DNA from: Roseibium album | GTDB taxonomy: Bacteria > Pseudomonadota > Alphaproteobacteria > Rhizobiales > Stappiaceae | Direction: 5' to 3' | Assembly (NCBI RefSeq): GCF_001404515.1 | Contig: NZ_CXWE01000005.1 | Span: forward strand, 558,001 to 622,000 | Length of the DNA: 64,000 nucleotides | Shown here: piece by piece, positions 52,320 through 61,379 of the stretch | Layout: each line of letters starts with the position of its first letter | How positions within the stretch are numbered: the first letter of the stretch is position 1 | The notes under the pieces: generated by a model | What the model was told of the DNA's origin: nothing | What the model saw: only the letters and a program-made list of their open reading frames with translations | The model's database searches: none | Position numbers and translations under genes: made by a program

Positions 52320-54506
52320 TCAAATCGACCCGACTGTCTTCAGCTTGATCCGGGGATGCACTTCAGACTGGCTCATGATCGTCGTGTGCGCGCGGAAGCG
52401 TTCGACGATGGAGCGCACGAAGGGGCGGGTCATCGGCGATGTCAGCAGCACCGGCACTTCGCCCTGCTGGGCAGCTTCCTCGAAGGCATCGCGCACCTTG
52501 CCGACGAATTCCTGCAACTTGCTCGGCTGCATGGCAAGTTGGCGGTCGTCGCCTTCGCCAACAATGGATTCCAGAAAAGCCTGCTCCCATTGTGGCGAGA
52601 GGGCAATGAGCGGCAGGTAGCCGCCTGGCGCCAGGTTCGCTGCACAGATCTGTCTTCCCAACCGGGAGCGGACGTGCTCGGCAATCGTATCGGTATTGCG
52701 CGTCATCCCGGTGGCCTCGGAAACACCCTCCAGAATGGTGCCGAGATCCCGGATGGAAATCCGTTCGTCAAGCAGCGCCTGCAGAACACGCTGCAATCCG
52801 GAAACGGTTATCTGCGAAGGAACAAGATCCTCGACCAGCTTGGCCTGTTCGCCCTGCAGTTCCTTGAGCAGTTTTTGAACGTCTCCATATGTGAGGAGCT
52901 CGCTGATGTTTGTCTTGATGGTCTCTGTCAGGTGCGTGGAGAGCACCGTTGCCGGATCGACGACCGTGTAACCGCGCAGGGATGCATCCTCACGGTACTG
53001 CGCTTCCACCCAGGTTGCCGGCAGGCCGAAAGTTGGCTCCGTCGTGTGCGTGCCCGGCAGTTTCACCTGGCCGCCGGCCGGATCCATGACCATGTAGTGG
53101 TTGGGATAGAGTATTCCCCTGCCCGCCTCGACTTCCTTGACCTTGATGACGTAGTCGTTTGCGCCGAGCTGAATATTGTCGAGGATGCGCACGGGCGGCA
53201 TGATCACCCCCATGTCGCCTGCGACCTGTCGGCGCAGCGCCTTGATCTGTTCGGTCAGGATATCGCCATCGCCCTGCGCCTTGCCGTTGATCAGTGGCAG
53301 AAGGGCATAGCCCAGTTCGATCCTGAGCTCGTCCATCTTGAGCGCATCGGTGATCGGCGGTTCGGGCGGTGGTTTCGGAGCCGCTTCCACGGCCTTCTTC
53401 TCGGCAACCTTGTCGGCTTCCTTCTTCTTCCGCGCTCCCACCTGAAAGGCGAGATATCCGGCCAGACAGGCCAGCGCGAGAAAAGGAAACATGGGCATCC
53501 CGGGCAGGAGTGCCAGGATGACCATCACCGCGGCCGACATGCCGAGCGCCTTCGGATAGCCGGTGAACTGGCTGACAAGCGCCTTGTCGGCGGCCCCGTG
53601 CACACCCGCCTTGGAAACGAGCAGGCCCGCCGCGGTCGAAACGATCAGTGCCGGGATCTGGGACACCAGTCCGTCACCGATGGTCAGGAGCGTGTAGTTG
53701 TTCGCTGCTTCCGAAAAGGTCAACTCCATCTGGGCTACGCCGATGAAGATGCCGCCCAGAATGTTGATGAAGGTGATCAGAAGGCCGGCAATCGCATCCC
53801 CACGCACGAACTTCGAGGCACCGTCCATGGCACCGAAGAACGAACTTTCGTCCTCGAGCGCCTTTCTGCGCGACTTGGCTTCCGTCTCGTCGATAAGCCC
53901 GGCGGAAAGGTCCGCGTCGATCGCCATCTGCTTGCCGGGCATCGCATCAAGGGTAAAGCGGGCGGCAACTTCGGCGATACGGCCCGAGCCCTTGGTGATC
54001 ACGACAAAGTTCACGATCACCAGAATCGCGAAGACAATGATCCCGATGACGAAATTTCCGCCCATGACGAGATTGCCGAAGGACTGGATGACGTTTCCGG
54101 CGGCAGCAGTTCCTTCATGACCGTTGGACAGGATGAGGCGCGTGGAGGCGATGTTGAGCCCAAGACGCAGCATGGTCGCAATCAGGAGCACCGTCGGAAA
54201 GGACGAGAATTCGAGCGGCTTCTGGATAAACAGCCCGGTCATCAGGATCATGACGGAAAAGATGATCGACACCGCCAGGAACATGTCCAGCATCATCGGC
54301 GGCATTGGCAGGATAAGCAGGGTCAGGATCACCAGTATGCCGGTGGCCAGACCGACATCCCCCTTGCGGAGCGTTTCGATGATCTCCTGAACGCTCGGGA
54401 ACCTGGATAAACCGCCGGCAGGCTGAGCCGCAGCTGCTGTCGCCACCTGTTGTTCCGGTGCCGGATCCGGAGATCCGCCTTGTCCGCCTGCTGTCGTGTC
54501 CGACAT
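52320..54506 (-). CDS. flhA: Flagellar biosynthesis protein FlhA
   Basis: 728 residues. Export-gate subunit of the flagellar type III secretion system. The N-terminal half (about 30-340) has eight membrane helices, and the FHIPEP signature includes AARFTLDAMPGKQMAIDADL. The cytosolic half holds YALLPLINGKAQGDGDILTEQIKALRRQ and the chaperone-binding subdomains, ending PRIKLKTVGSI. It lies downstream of flbD on the same strand with a 70-bp gap. Confidence 0.98.
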   Translation of the reverse strand: MSDTTAGGQGGSPDPAPEQQVATAAAAQPAGGLSRFPSVQEIIETLRKGDVGLATGILVILTLLILPMPPMMLDMFLAVSIIFSVMILMTGLFIQKPLEFSSFPTVLLIATMLRLGLNIASTRLILSNGHEGTAAAGNVIQSFGNLVMGGNFVIGIIVFAILVIVNFVVITKGSGRIAEVAARFTLDAMPGKQMAIDADLSAGLIDETEAKSRRKALEDESSFFGAMDGASKFVRGDAIAGLLITFINILGGIFIGVAQMELTFSEAANNYTLLTIGDGLVSQIPALIVSTAAGLLVSKAGVHGAADKALVSQFTGYPKALGMSAAVMVILALLPGMPMFPFLALACLAGYLAFQVGARKKKEADKVAEKKAVEAAPKPPPEPPITDALKMDELRIELGYALLPLINGKAQGDGDILTEQIKALRRQVAGDMGVIMPPVRILDNIQLGANDYVIKVKEVEAGRGILYPNHYMVMDPAGGQVKLPGTHTTEPTFGLPATWVEAQYREDASLRGYTVVDPATVLSTHLTETIKTNISELLTYGDVQKLLKELQGEQAKLVEDLVPSQITVSGLQRVLQALLDERISIRDLGTILEGVSEATGMTRNTDTIAEHVRSRLGRQICAANLAPGGYLPLIALSPQWEQAFLESIVGEGDDRQLAMQPSKLQEFVGKVRDAFEEAAQQGEVPVLLTSPMTRPFVRSIVERFRAHTTIMSQSEVHPRIKLKTVGSI

Positions 54507-54578
54507 TCTTTATTCCGGTTCCTTGCAGGTGCCCTGTTACTCTACCGTCGGCGCCCGGCTTTGTTCGAATTCGTGACC

Positions 54579-55931
54579 TTACGCCCGCGCTTCCCCTGGT
54601 CCGGGAACGCTAACGCCTTCATCGGTATACTGATTCAGCTTGTTGCGCAGCGTGCGAATGGAAATGCCCAGTATTTTCGCCGCATGTGTCCTGTTGCCGA
54701 GACAGTGATCCAGCGTGTCGAGGATGAGATCCCGTTCCACGTCCGCCACAGTCCGGCCCACGAAAGATCGGGTGACGGCTTCGGCCGTCTGCGCCGCCCG
54801 TTCGGCGGGACTACGGGAAACCGACAGTGGAGACCCGTCCGGCATGCGGATCGCCTCGATACCGATCTCTTCACCGGACGCCAGCAGGATGGCCCTGTGC
54901 ATGGTATTTTCAAGCTCTCGCACATTACCCTGCCAGGGGTTGGACATCAGCGCCTGCCTGGCTTCCACAGACAATGCGCGCTCCGGCACGCCGTTGGCTT
55001 CGGAATAGTGCTTGATGAAGAACTGCCCGAGTTCCATGATGTCCGCCGGTCGCTCGCGCAGCGCAGGCAGCTTGAGATTGACTACGTTCAGACGGAACAG
55101 CAGATCTTCCCTGAACTGCCCCTCTCGAACACTTTCGGCCAGATCCCGGTTGGAGGTTGCCAGGATCCTGATATTGACCGGGACCGGTCGCGTGCCGCCG
55201 ACCCGGTCGATTACACGCTCCTGGATCGCACGCAGCAGTTTTGCCTGCAACCGCACATCCATTTCTGAAATTTCGTCGAGGAGCAGCGTGCCGCCGTCGG
55301 CTTCCTCGAACTTGCCGATTCTGCGTGCGACAGCACCGGTGAAAGCTCCCTTTTCGTGTCCGAAGAGTTCTGATTCCAGAAGATGTTCGGGAATGGCGGC
55401 ACAGTTGATCGATATGAAGGGCTTCGACGCGCGATTCGAACACTTGTGCACGTGCCGGGCGATCACTTCCTTGCCTGTACCCGATTCACCGGTGATCAGG
55501 ACCGAGGCTTCGGACGGCGCAACCTGTTCGGCCAGCTTGACCACCGTGGCCATGGCCTCATCACGGTAGATCAGGTCACCGCGTTCCTGTGCAACGGCCT
55601 GGAGTACGGCTGCGATCATTTCCGGATCGGGCGGCAGCGGGATGTATTCCTTTGCACCGGCCCGGATTGCCGATACCGCTGCCTGGGCATCCGTTTCAAC
55701 CCCACAGGCAACAACGGGAACATGCACCCGCTCGTTCTGGAGTTTGGCTATAAGCCCAGCGATATCCAGGTGAACTTCGACCATCAGGAGGTCCGCACCA
55801 CGGCCGGACCTGAGAACCTTCAGCGCTCCTTCGACATCATCTGCATGCGTGACCTGGGCACCGCCCTGCATGGCAATTTTCGATGCCGTCGTAAGCTGAC
55901 CGCCAAGTGTTCCGACAATTAACAGGCGCAT
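54579..55931 (-). CDS. flbD: FlbD-type sigma-54-dependent activator
   Basis: 450 residues. Residues 1-120 have a receiver-like fold in which the acidic pair near the first strand is absent (MRLLIVGTLGG) and the phospho-acceptor position reads MVEVHL, Glu in place of Asp. The AAA+ domain (about 130-370) is complete: GESGTGKEVIARHVH, SELFGHEKGAFTGA (sigma-54 contact loop), GGTLLLDEISEMD, and the arginine-finger region. A Fis-type helix-turn-helix ends it (LGNRTHAAKILGISIRTLRNKLNQY). It activates class III/IV flagellar genes. In Caulobacter, FlbD is controlled by FliX rather than by simple phosphorylation. Confidence 0.95.
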   Translation of the reverse strand: MRLLIVGTLGGQLTTASKIAMQGGAQVTHADDVEGALKVLRSGRGADLLMVEVHLDIAGLIAKLQNERVHVPVVACGVETDAQAAVSAIRAGAKEYIPLPPDPEMIAAVLQAVAQERGDLIYRDEAMATVVKLAEQVAPSEASVLITGESGTGKEVIARHVHKCSNRASKPFISINCAAIPEHLLESELFGHEKGAFTGAVARRIGKFEEADGGTLLLDEISEMDVRLQAKLLRAIQERVIDRVGGTRPVPVNIRILATSNRDLAESVREGQFREDLLFRLNVVNLKLPALRERPADIMELGQFFIKHYSEANGVPERALSVEARQALMSNPWQGNVRELENTMHRAILLASGEEIGIEAIRMPDGSPLSVSRSPAERAAQTAEAVTRSFVGRTVADVERDLILDTLDHCLGNRTHAAKILGISIRTLRNKLNQYTDEGVSVPGPGEARA

Positions 55932-55943
55932 CTGTTCGCTTCC

Positions 55944-56279
55944 TTACCGGTCGGTCTTGATGATTTCCGTCATGGTCACACCCAGCTTGTCCTCCACCAG
56001 GACAACCTCTCCACGGGCGACCAGACGGTCATTCACGTAAATGTCGATCGCTTCGCCGACTTTCCTGTCGAGCTCCAGAACTGTTCCCGACGCGAGTTTC
56101 AACAGGTCGGACACATGCATCTTGGAATGTCCGAGCACGGCCGAAATCCTGACAGGGACGTCAAAAACGGCTTCAAGGTCGGCAGCAGAGTCTGCTGAAG
56201 GCCCCTTTTCGTCCTCAAGGTCGCGCTGTGGCGCCTCCAGTTCGTCAAGGGGAATACTGGTATCTTGTTCGTCGCTCAT
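55944..56279 (-). CDS. fliN: Flagellar switch protein FliN
   Basis: 111 residues. The SpoA domain covers about residues 36-108: VFDVPVRISAVLGHSKMHVSDLLKLASGTVLELD, then IDIYVNDRLVARGEVVLVEDKLGVTMTEI. An acidic 35-residue N-terminus precedes it. Its ATG overlaps the stop of fliH (ATGA). C-ring component controlling rotation and export docking. Confidence 0.96.
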   Translation of the reverse strand: MSDEQDTSIPLDELEAPQRDLEDEKGPSADSAADLEAVFDVPVRISAVLGHSKMHVSDLLKLASGTVLELDRKVGEAIDIYVNDRLVARGEVVLVEDKLGVTMTEIIKTDR

Positions 56280-57007
56280 ACTTCAGGTTTCCTTTCCGCC
56301 GAAGTCGCGGACATGCTGTCTGTCTTGGCAACACTGCGTGCGCGCAAATACGTCTTGATGCTTGTGTCGATCTCTTTTTCAAGCGCTTTACGGTCCCGTC
56401 TGATACCGCCGTCCGCCCATTCGATATGGCAGTCTCCGCGGTCGATCTCGGGTTCACCGAGAATGACAAGACGCCCGTCAAAGCCTTTTTCGTGCACGAT
56501 CGGGTCCACCTGTGCCTTCAGCGCGTCGACGTCACCGTCCGCAATTCGGATGACCAGATGCGGTGCTTTTCTGAGCGGCCCAAGGCATTCTGACACCAGG
56601 GCGACGGTTTCCGCCAGCGGCTGACGCGCAATCAGGTGCGAACAAAGGCGTCTGGCCACAAGAAATGCGAGGCTTATGGCATCGTTTTCCTGCGCAGCCA
56701 GTTGTTCGTCGAGCGTTTCGACTATCTGTCCGACCACATCCACAAGCCGGTTTGCTTCCGCGGTCAGCAATGTCTCCTGCTTCGTCTGGAGATCCTGCAA
56801 TGCCTGGACGCGGCCTTCCTCGAATGCCTTGGCCCTGGCATCCGCCAGCAGCTTCTCGTGATCGGCCACCGGGATCATCGGAATTTGCGGCTCCGGCGCC
56901 ACAACCACTTCGGGCTCCTCCGGCGCGGTGAAGTCCATGTTGAACAGAAATTTCGACGGGTTGGTCATGCTGCCCATTGAGTTGTAGGTACCTGCCATCT
57001 GGCGCAT
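56276..57007 (-). CDS. fliH: Flagellar assembly protein FliH (FlbE-like)
   Basis: 243 residues. FliH regulates the export ATPase FliI and links it to FliN. A long helical region (KLLADARAKAFEEGRVQALQDLQTKQETLL, about 50-80) is followed by the C-terminal domain with LAFLVARRLCSHLIARQPLAETVALVSECL and HIEWADGGIRRD. Its start overlaps the fliG stop, and its stop overlaps the fliN start. The gene order matches flbE of the Caulobacter operon. Confidence 0.9.
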   Translation of the reverse strand: MRQMAGTYNSMGSMTNPSKFLFNMDFTAPEEPEVVVAPEPQIPMIPVADHEKLLADARAKAFEEGRVQALQDLQTKQETLLTAEANRLVDVVGQIVETLDEQLAAQENDAISLAFLVARRLCSHLIARQPLAETVALVSECLGPLRKAPHLVIRIADGDVDALKAQVDPIVHEKGFDGRLVILGEPEIDRGDCHIEWADGGIRRDRKALEKEIDTSIKTYLRARSVAKTDSMSATSAERKPEV

Positions 57008-58056
57008 CAGTAGATAATTTCCTCATCGCCCTTGGACTTGGAAATCATGATCTCGCCCTTCGCTGCCAAATCCTTGGCCTTGTTCACCATTCCTGTCTGC
57101 GCCTCGTCGACGTCGCGCAAGCGCACCGGTCCGAGCGCATCCATGTCGTCTTCCAGAAGCTTCGCCGCGCGCGATGACATATTGCCGAAGAAAAACTCCC
57201 GTGCCGGATCTGTCGAGCCCTTGAGCGCGATCGCCAGCTTGTCTTTTTCCACATGCCGCAGAAGGGTCTGACAGCTCGCTGCGTCCAGTTTCAGGAGATC
57301 GTCGAAAGTGAACATCAACGTCTTGATCCGGTCGGCCGCCTCGCGGTTGTCTTCCTCCAGCGCTGCCAGGAACCGCGCCTCTGTCTGGCGGTCGAAATTG
57401 TTGAAGATATCCGCCATCATCTCGTGGCTGTCCCGGCGCGAGGTGTTGGTCAGGTTCGACATGAATTCGACCCTGAGTGTCTGCTCCACCTTTTCCAGGA
57501 CTTCCTTCTGGACAGCGTCCATCCGCAGCATGCGGCTGACCACCTCAAGAGCCAGCTCTTCAGGCAAAATACCGAGAACCCGTGCGGCGTGGTCGGAATT
57601 GATCTTGGACAGGACAACCGCCACGGTCTGCGGATATTCGTTCTTCAGATAGTTGGCGAGAACATTTTCCTGAACGTTGGAGAGTTTCTCCCACATGTTA
57701 CGTCCGGCGGGGCCTCGAATTTCTTCCATGATGACCGACACCTTGTCGCCGGGAAGGAAGTTCGCCAGCAAGCGCTCGGTAGCATCCACATTCCCGGTCA
57801 GCGAGCCTCTGGAGCTGACCCGGCGCACAAAGTCCTTGAAAAGATTTTCCAGCATGTTCGGCGTGACAGGTCCAAGATTGGCCATTGCCGCTGAAACCTG
57901 ACGAACCTCGATCTCATCGAGCTTTTCCCAGATCGGGGAACCATGCGTTTCTCCCAGCGCAAGAAGCAGAACCGCAGCCCGTTCCGCTCCCTTGAGCTCA
58001 CGCTCTTCCTCGTCCGAACTGATCGTCAGGTGTTGTTGAAGTTGATCACTTGACAT
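57007..58056 (-). CDS. fliG: Flagellar motor switch protein FliG
   Basis: 349 residues. The three FliG domains are visible: the N-terminal MS-ring-binding part ([31 protein letters not shown]), the middle part ([30 protein letters not shown]) and the C-terminal motor part ([33 protein letters not shown]). It ends in EEIIY. Its start overlaps the fliF stop by one base. It couples stator ion flow to rotor torque. Confidence 0.97.
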   Translation of the reverse strand: MSSDQLQQHLTISSDEEERELKGAERAAVLLLALGETHGSPIWEKLDEIEVRQVSAAMANLGPVTPNMLENLFKDFVRRVSSRGSLTGNVDATERLLANFLPGDKVSVIMEEIRGPAGRNMWEKLSNVQENVLANYLKNEYPQTVAVVLSKINSDHAARVLGILPEELALEVVSRMLRMDAVQKEVLEKVEQTLRVEFMSNLTNTSRRDSHEMMADIFNNFDRQTEARFLAALEEDNREAADRIKTLMFTFDDLLKLDAASCQTLLRHVEKDKLAIALKGSTDPAREFFFGNMSSRAAKLLEDDMDALGPVRLRDVDEAQTGMVNKAKDLAAKGEIMISKSKGDEEIIY

Positions 58057-59669
58057 CAGGCTGCCTGCTCATCCAGCCAGCCGCGGACGATTGTCACCGC
58101 TTCGGTCGGATGGTCCTTGATCATGTCGCCAACTTTCGAGATCGAACTTGCCTGCATTGCGCCTTCCTGCCGCGCCTGCTCGAGCCACTCGATCACGAAT
58201 TCATCTTCCTCGTCTTCTTCCTTGGGCACTTCCGTTTCAACCACCAGAGTGCCATCCGGGCCGATCATCAGTTCTTGCGGTTGTTTTTCTTCAGGCGTCA
58301 CGATCCGGCGCAACAGCGGACGGACGACGAAAAGCAACAGCAGGATTGTGATCAGGAAGAGAACCCCCAGCTCGGCAAATCGGATGATGTCGTCACGTGT
58401 GAAGTCGAACAGTCCGTTGCTGTCCGCCATCAGATCGTCCTGTGGCGGCAGTGCGAATTGCAGGTTGACGACCTCCACGAGATCGCCCCTGTTCTGGTCG
58501 AAACCGACAGCGGAACGGACCAGAACAGCAATCCGGTCGAGTGTTTCCTGTGAACGGGGCGTGTAGACCGGGGCGCCGTCGCCATCGGGCTGATAGGTAC
58601 CGTCGACAAGCACCGCCACCGACAATCGCCTGACCTGACCGGCTTCCACGACTTCCGTCCGCGTCGACCGCGAAATCTCGTAGTTGACGACTTCCTCAGT
58701 CAGTGACGCCGTATCGCGGCCTTCTTCACCTTCCTGCGCCTGCGCATTGGGAAGCTCGTTGCCGACGGTTACCTGTCCATTCCTGCTTACCGACGATGTC
58801 GCTTCTTCCTTTGTCTGCGTGGAACGGACGACCTGACCTTCCGGATCGAATGTTTCGGTTGTTTCCGTCAGACGGTTGAAGTCGACTTCTGCATTCACGC
58901 GGACACGCGCCCGCCCGGGCCCGACAACGGAATTCAGGATCTCCTCGACCTGATTGCGCAACCGGCCCTCAATGGCGGTCGTACGCTCCTGCAGCGAGCT
59001 TGAAATCATGCCATCTTCATCACCGCCCGCTCCGGACGCCAGCAACCGGCCGCTTTCGTCCACGATCGACACCCGGTCCGGATCCAGCCCGTCAACCGCT
59101 GTCGCCACGAGGTGTTGAACTGCACGGATTTCGCCCGGGCCAAGCGCCCCGCGTACATTCAGGACAATCGACGCCGACGGCGGGCGGCGATCCCGTTGAA
59201 ACAATTGACGCTCGGGCACAACCAGATGCACGCGAGCATTCCGGATCCTGTCGAGCGAACCGATCGTCCGTGAAAGCTCGCCCTCCATTGCCCGCAAATG
59301 GTTGATGTTCTGAACGAAACTGGTAGCTCCCAGTGTGTCGCTCCGGTCAAAGATTTCATAGCCAATCGAACCGCCCGTCGGCAATCCTTCGGCCGCGAGC
59401 TGCATCCGGAGCATGGCTACCTGCTCCTTGGCAACAAGAATGGATGCACCCTGGCGCGCAAGTTGAAACTGGACACCCTGGCTCTCGAGCTGCGTCACGA
59501 TCGCCGCCGAGTCCTCCAGGGTCAATTCGTTGTAGAGCGTCGTCATCTGCGGGGACGTAACGCGAAGAATGATGAATGCGAAAACGCCAACCAGAATTGC
59601 GGCAACAGCACCCATCGCCGCGATACGTGCCGGCCCAAGCGTTTTTATGAAATCAATTAATCCGTTCAC
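58056..59669 (-). CDS. fliF: Flagellar MS-ring protein FliF
   Basis: 537 residues. Membrane helices at about 15-37 and 432-452. The periplasmic ring-building motifs are VARQGA-type RBM1/2 regions, with [29 protein letters not shown] and [19 protein letters not shown]. The cytosolic C-terminal helix ([16 protein letters not shown], about 480 onward) binds FliG. First gene of the fliFGHN-flbD operon. Confidence 0.97.
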   Translation of the reverse strand: MNGLIDFIKTLGPARIAAMGAVAAILVGVFAFIILRVTSPQMTTLYNELTLEDSAAIVTQLESQGVQFQLARQGASILVAKEQVAMLRMQLAAEGLPTGGSIGYEIFDRSDTLGATSFVQNINHLRAMEGELSRTIGSLDRIRNARVHLVVPERQLFQRDRRPPSASIVLNVRGALGPGEIRAVQHLVATAVDGLDPDRVSIVDESGRLLASGAGGDEDGMISSSLQERTTAIEGRLRNQVEEILNSVVGPGRARVRVNAEVDFNRLTETTETFDPEGQVVRSTQTKEEATSSVSRNGQVTVGNELPNAQAQEGEEGRDTASLTEEVVNYEISRSTRTEVVEAGQVRRLSVAVLVDGTYQPDGDGAPVYTPRSQETLDRIAVLVRSAVGFDQNRGDLVEVVNLQFALPPQDDLMADSNGLFDFTRDDIIRFAELGVLFLITILLLLFVVRPLLRRIVTPEEKQPQELMIGPDGTLVVETEVPKEEDEEDEFVIEWLEQARQEGAMQASSISKVGDMIKDHPTEAVTIVRGWLDEQAA

Positions 59670-59767
59670 GTATGCCCGCCCGCATCAGAAGCATGTCTAA
59701 GCCGTTTATTATTGGAGTCGGCCAGACACGCCACACCCTCGATGGGCAAAATTTGCCGCCCAGAGGG

Positions 59768-59782
59768 TTAACAACTGGTTAA
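59768..59782. promoter_or_regulatory. CtrA-type box upstream of fliF
   Basis: TTAA-CAACTGG-TTAA, exact consensus, about 100 bp before the fliF start codon. In Caulobacter the orthologous fliF operon is a classic CtrA target, so function here is well supported by knowledge but untested. Confidence 0.75.
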
Positions 59783-59913
59783 CGGTTTGGTTGAGAATTA
59801 TACGGAACGGCTGTTTTCTGCGATTTTCCGGATTGCAAAACGCAAGTGAAGTGGGGAAAAACTGCCTAGCTCATTAATTTTTGGATAAGTTTTCAGATCA
59901 AATCACACAAATA

Positions 59914-59939
59914 AAAAGGCCGGCAGTGCCGGCCTTTTC
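59914..59939. terminator. Bidirectional terminator after sciP
   Basis: AAAAGGCCGGCA and TGCCGGCCTTTT form a perfect 12-bp inverted repeat around a single G. It lies 45 bp past the sciP stop on the minus strand. Confidence 0.9.
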
Positions 59940-59983
59940 GGGCGCATTCAGGAATACGCCTGTTTACAGTTTTCGACTAGAGT

Positions 59984-60259
59984 TCAGCCTCTGTATTGCT
60001 GTATGCGCGTGGCCCTAAGCCCGGCCAGTCCATGTTTTTCGATTGAACTCTGCCAGGAGAGGAACTCCTCAACTGTCAAAGTGTATCTCTGGCACGCCTC
60101 TTCCAGCGACAGCAGGCCGCCGCGAACAGCGGCAACAACTTCAGCCTTGCGACGGATAACCCATCGCTTTGTGGATGTAGGAGGTAGGTCTGCAATAGTA
60201 AGCGGACTACCATCCGGGCCGATGACATATTTTACACGCGAACGAATTTGTTCGGTCAT
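59984..60259 (-). CDS. sciP: CtrA inhibitor protein SciP (DUF1153)
   Basis: 91 residues, the whole DUF1153 family length. Diagnostic sequence: YVIGPDGSPLTIADLPP, then KRWVIRRKAEVVAAVRGGLL, SLEEACQRYTLTVEEFLSWQ and HGLAGLRATRIQ. It forms a helix-turn-helix that in Caulobacter binds CtrA and/or the promoter and represses CtrA-dependent transcription in G1. Its position next to the fliF operon, itself preceded by a CtrA box, supports the same role here. Confidence 0.95.
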   Translation of the reverse strand: MTEQIRSRVKYVIGPDGSPLTIADLPPTSTKRWVIRRKAEVVAAVRGGLLSLEEACQRYTLTVEEFLSWQSSIEKHGLAGLRATRIQQYRG

Positions 60260-60684
60260 TGTACTCTCACACTAAACCATGACCAAGGTGAGAGGAGACT
60301 ACTAGACGACGCTTAACAAACGACTAAAGCAAAGTTGTGTTTTTATTAACTATAAAATCGAAATTTAGTGAATGATATTTAGGAACTTGCAAAGATAACC
60401 ACTAAGAGTTTTAACGTTAATAGATGATTTTGTTAACCATGATTACTGCCTCGCGCAAATTGCAAGGCAAAACGATGAAACGCGAAACCGCGCACGGCTT
60501 CACCCATTGCAGAACCGCCCGAAAAAACCGGCTCAAAGCACAAAACCGCGCCGTTTTTCCTCAACGGCGGGCAATTGCATCGACTTTTTGATTGGAATTG
60601 CAGCCATCAGGCCCGAATTGCAGGCCTTTCTTGTCCCGGAACAGCATTGAGACTGCGGGCGCACTTGATGGAATAGGACCAGCT
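60260..60684. promoter_or_regulatory. sciP upstream region with CtrA-like half-sites
   Basis: 425 bp without a gene. TTAA-CAAACGA-CTAA (60313-60327), one mismatch from the CtrA consensus, lies 54 bp before the sciP start. TTAACGTTAA lies near 60410. TTAACCAT, the half-site type known from Caulobacter, lies at 60433-60440. A hairpin CGCCGTT/AACGGCG (60549-60569) with a minus-strand T-run at its left may terminate flgD transcription. The rest is AT-rich. Autoregulated or CtrA-driven sciP expression is inferred. Confidence 0.55.
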
Positions 60685-61344
60685 CTAGCTCGGTGCGGAA
60701 ACGGAGGTGACGGACGAGACCGGGATCTTCTGCCCACCGACATTCAGGATCACCTCATTCCCGGAAAGGTCAACGCTGTCCACGACACCTTTTGTTTCGA
60801 TGAGCACGTTTTCACGATTGCCGTCGGCGTCTTTTACGTCAAAGGCAATTGTATAAAGTCCGTCCGCAGCCTTGCCACCGGCGGTCAACTGCCCGTTCCA
60901 GGAGATGGTTCCCTTTCCGGCCTGCAGGTCCGCGTCTCCCCGATAGACCATCAAGCCGCTGGAATTGTAGATCTCGTATGTTCCCGTTGCGCTGCCGCCG
61001 AGTTCATAATCCCAGCTTGCCTGGCTACCGGAAAGCGTAGTGGTAGACGCGTCCGCAACCACCTCGTTTCCAATGTAGCTGACATAGCTCATGCTCATGG
61101 TGCTGCTGAGCGAGGCAAGGATCTGCTCCAGGTTCTTGTTTTGCTGGATTGATTGCTCGACATTGGAATACTGGACCAGCTGATTTGTATATTCAGCAGA
61201 ATCCATCGGGTCCAGCGGGTCCTGGTTCTGGATCTGGGTGGTCAGGATGCTCAGAAACAGTTCGTAATTCGCCATGAGGCCGGACTGGCTGGCCGTACTG
61301 CTGCTTTGCGCCGCCGTAGTCGTGCTGGAAGATACTGTCGTCAC
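60685..61344 (-). CDS. flgD: Flagellar hook assembly (cap) protein FlgD
   Basis: 219 residues. The N-terminal half has the FlgD signature LFLSILTTQIQNQDPLDPMDSAEYTNQLVQYSNVEQ (about 28-63). The C-terminal half holds the FLN/Tudor-like domains (GTYEIYNSSGLMVYRGDADLQAGKGTISWNG). It caps the growing hook and recruits hook subunits. fliK ends 35 bp upstream, so the two are cotranscribed. Confidence 0.96.
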   Translation of the reverse strand: MTTVSSSTTTAAQSSSTASQSGLMANYELFLSILTTQIQNQDPLDPMDSAEYTNQLVQYSNVEQSIQQNKNLEQILASLSSTMSMSYVSYIGNEVVADASTTTLSGSQASWDYELGGSATGTYEIYNSSGLMVYRGDADLQAGKGTISWNGQLTAGGKAADGLYTIAFDVKDADGNRENVLIETKGVVDSVDLSGNEVILNVGGQKIPVSSVTSVSAPS

Positions 61345-61379
61345 GCCTTAACTCCCCGGATGGCAAGCCATCCTCGTTC

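Larger units (their letters stand above)
59670..59983. other. Regulatory region between sciP and fliF
   Basis: 314 bp. The fliF promoter side carries the CtrA-type box at 59768-59782. The sciP side carries a strong terminator at 59914-59939. Between them the sequence is AT-richer, with no ORF of note. Confidence 0.6.

Noticed and set aside
52356-54410. Long plus-strand ORF (684 codons) opposite flhA
   Set aside because: Antisense shadow; rich in Arg, His and Gly with no domain, while the minus strand encodes canonical FlhA.
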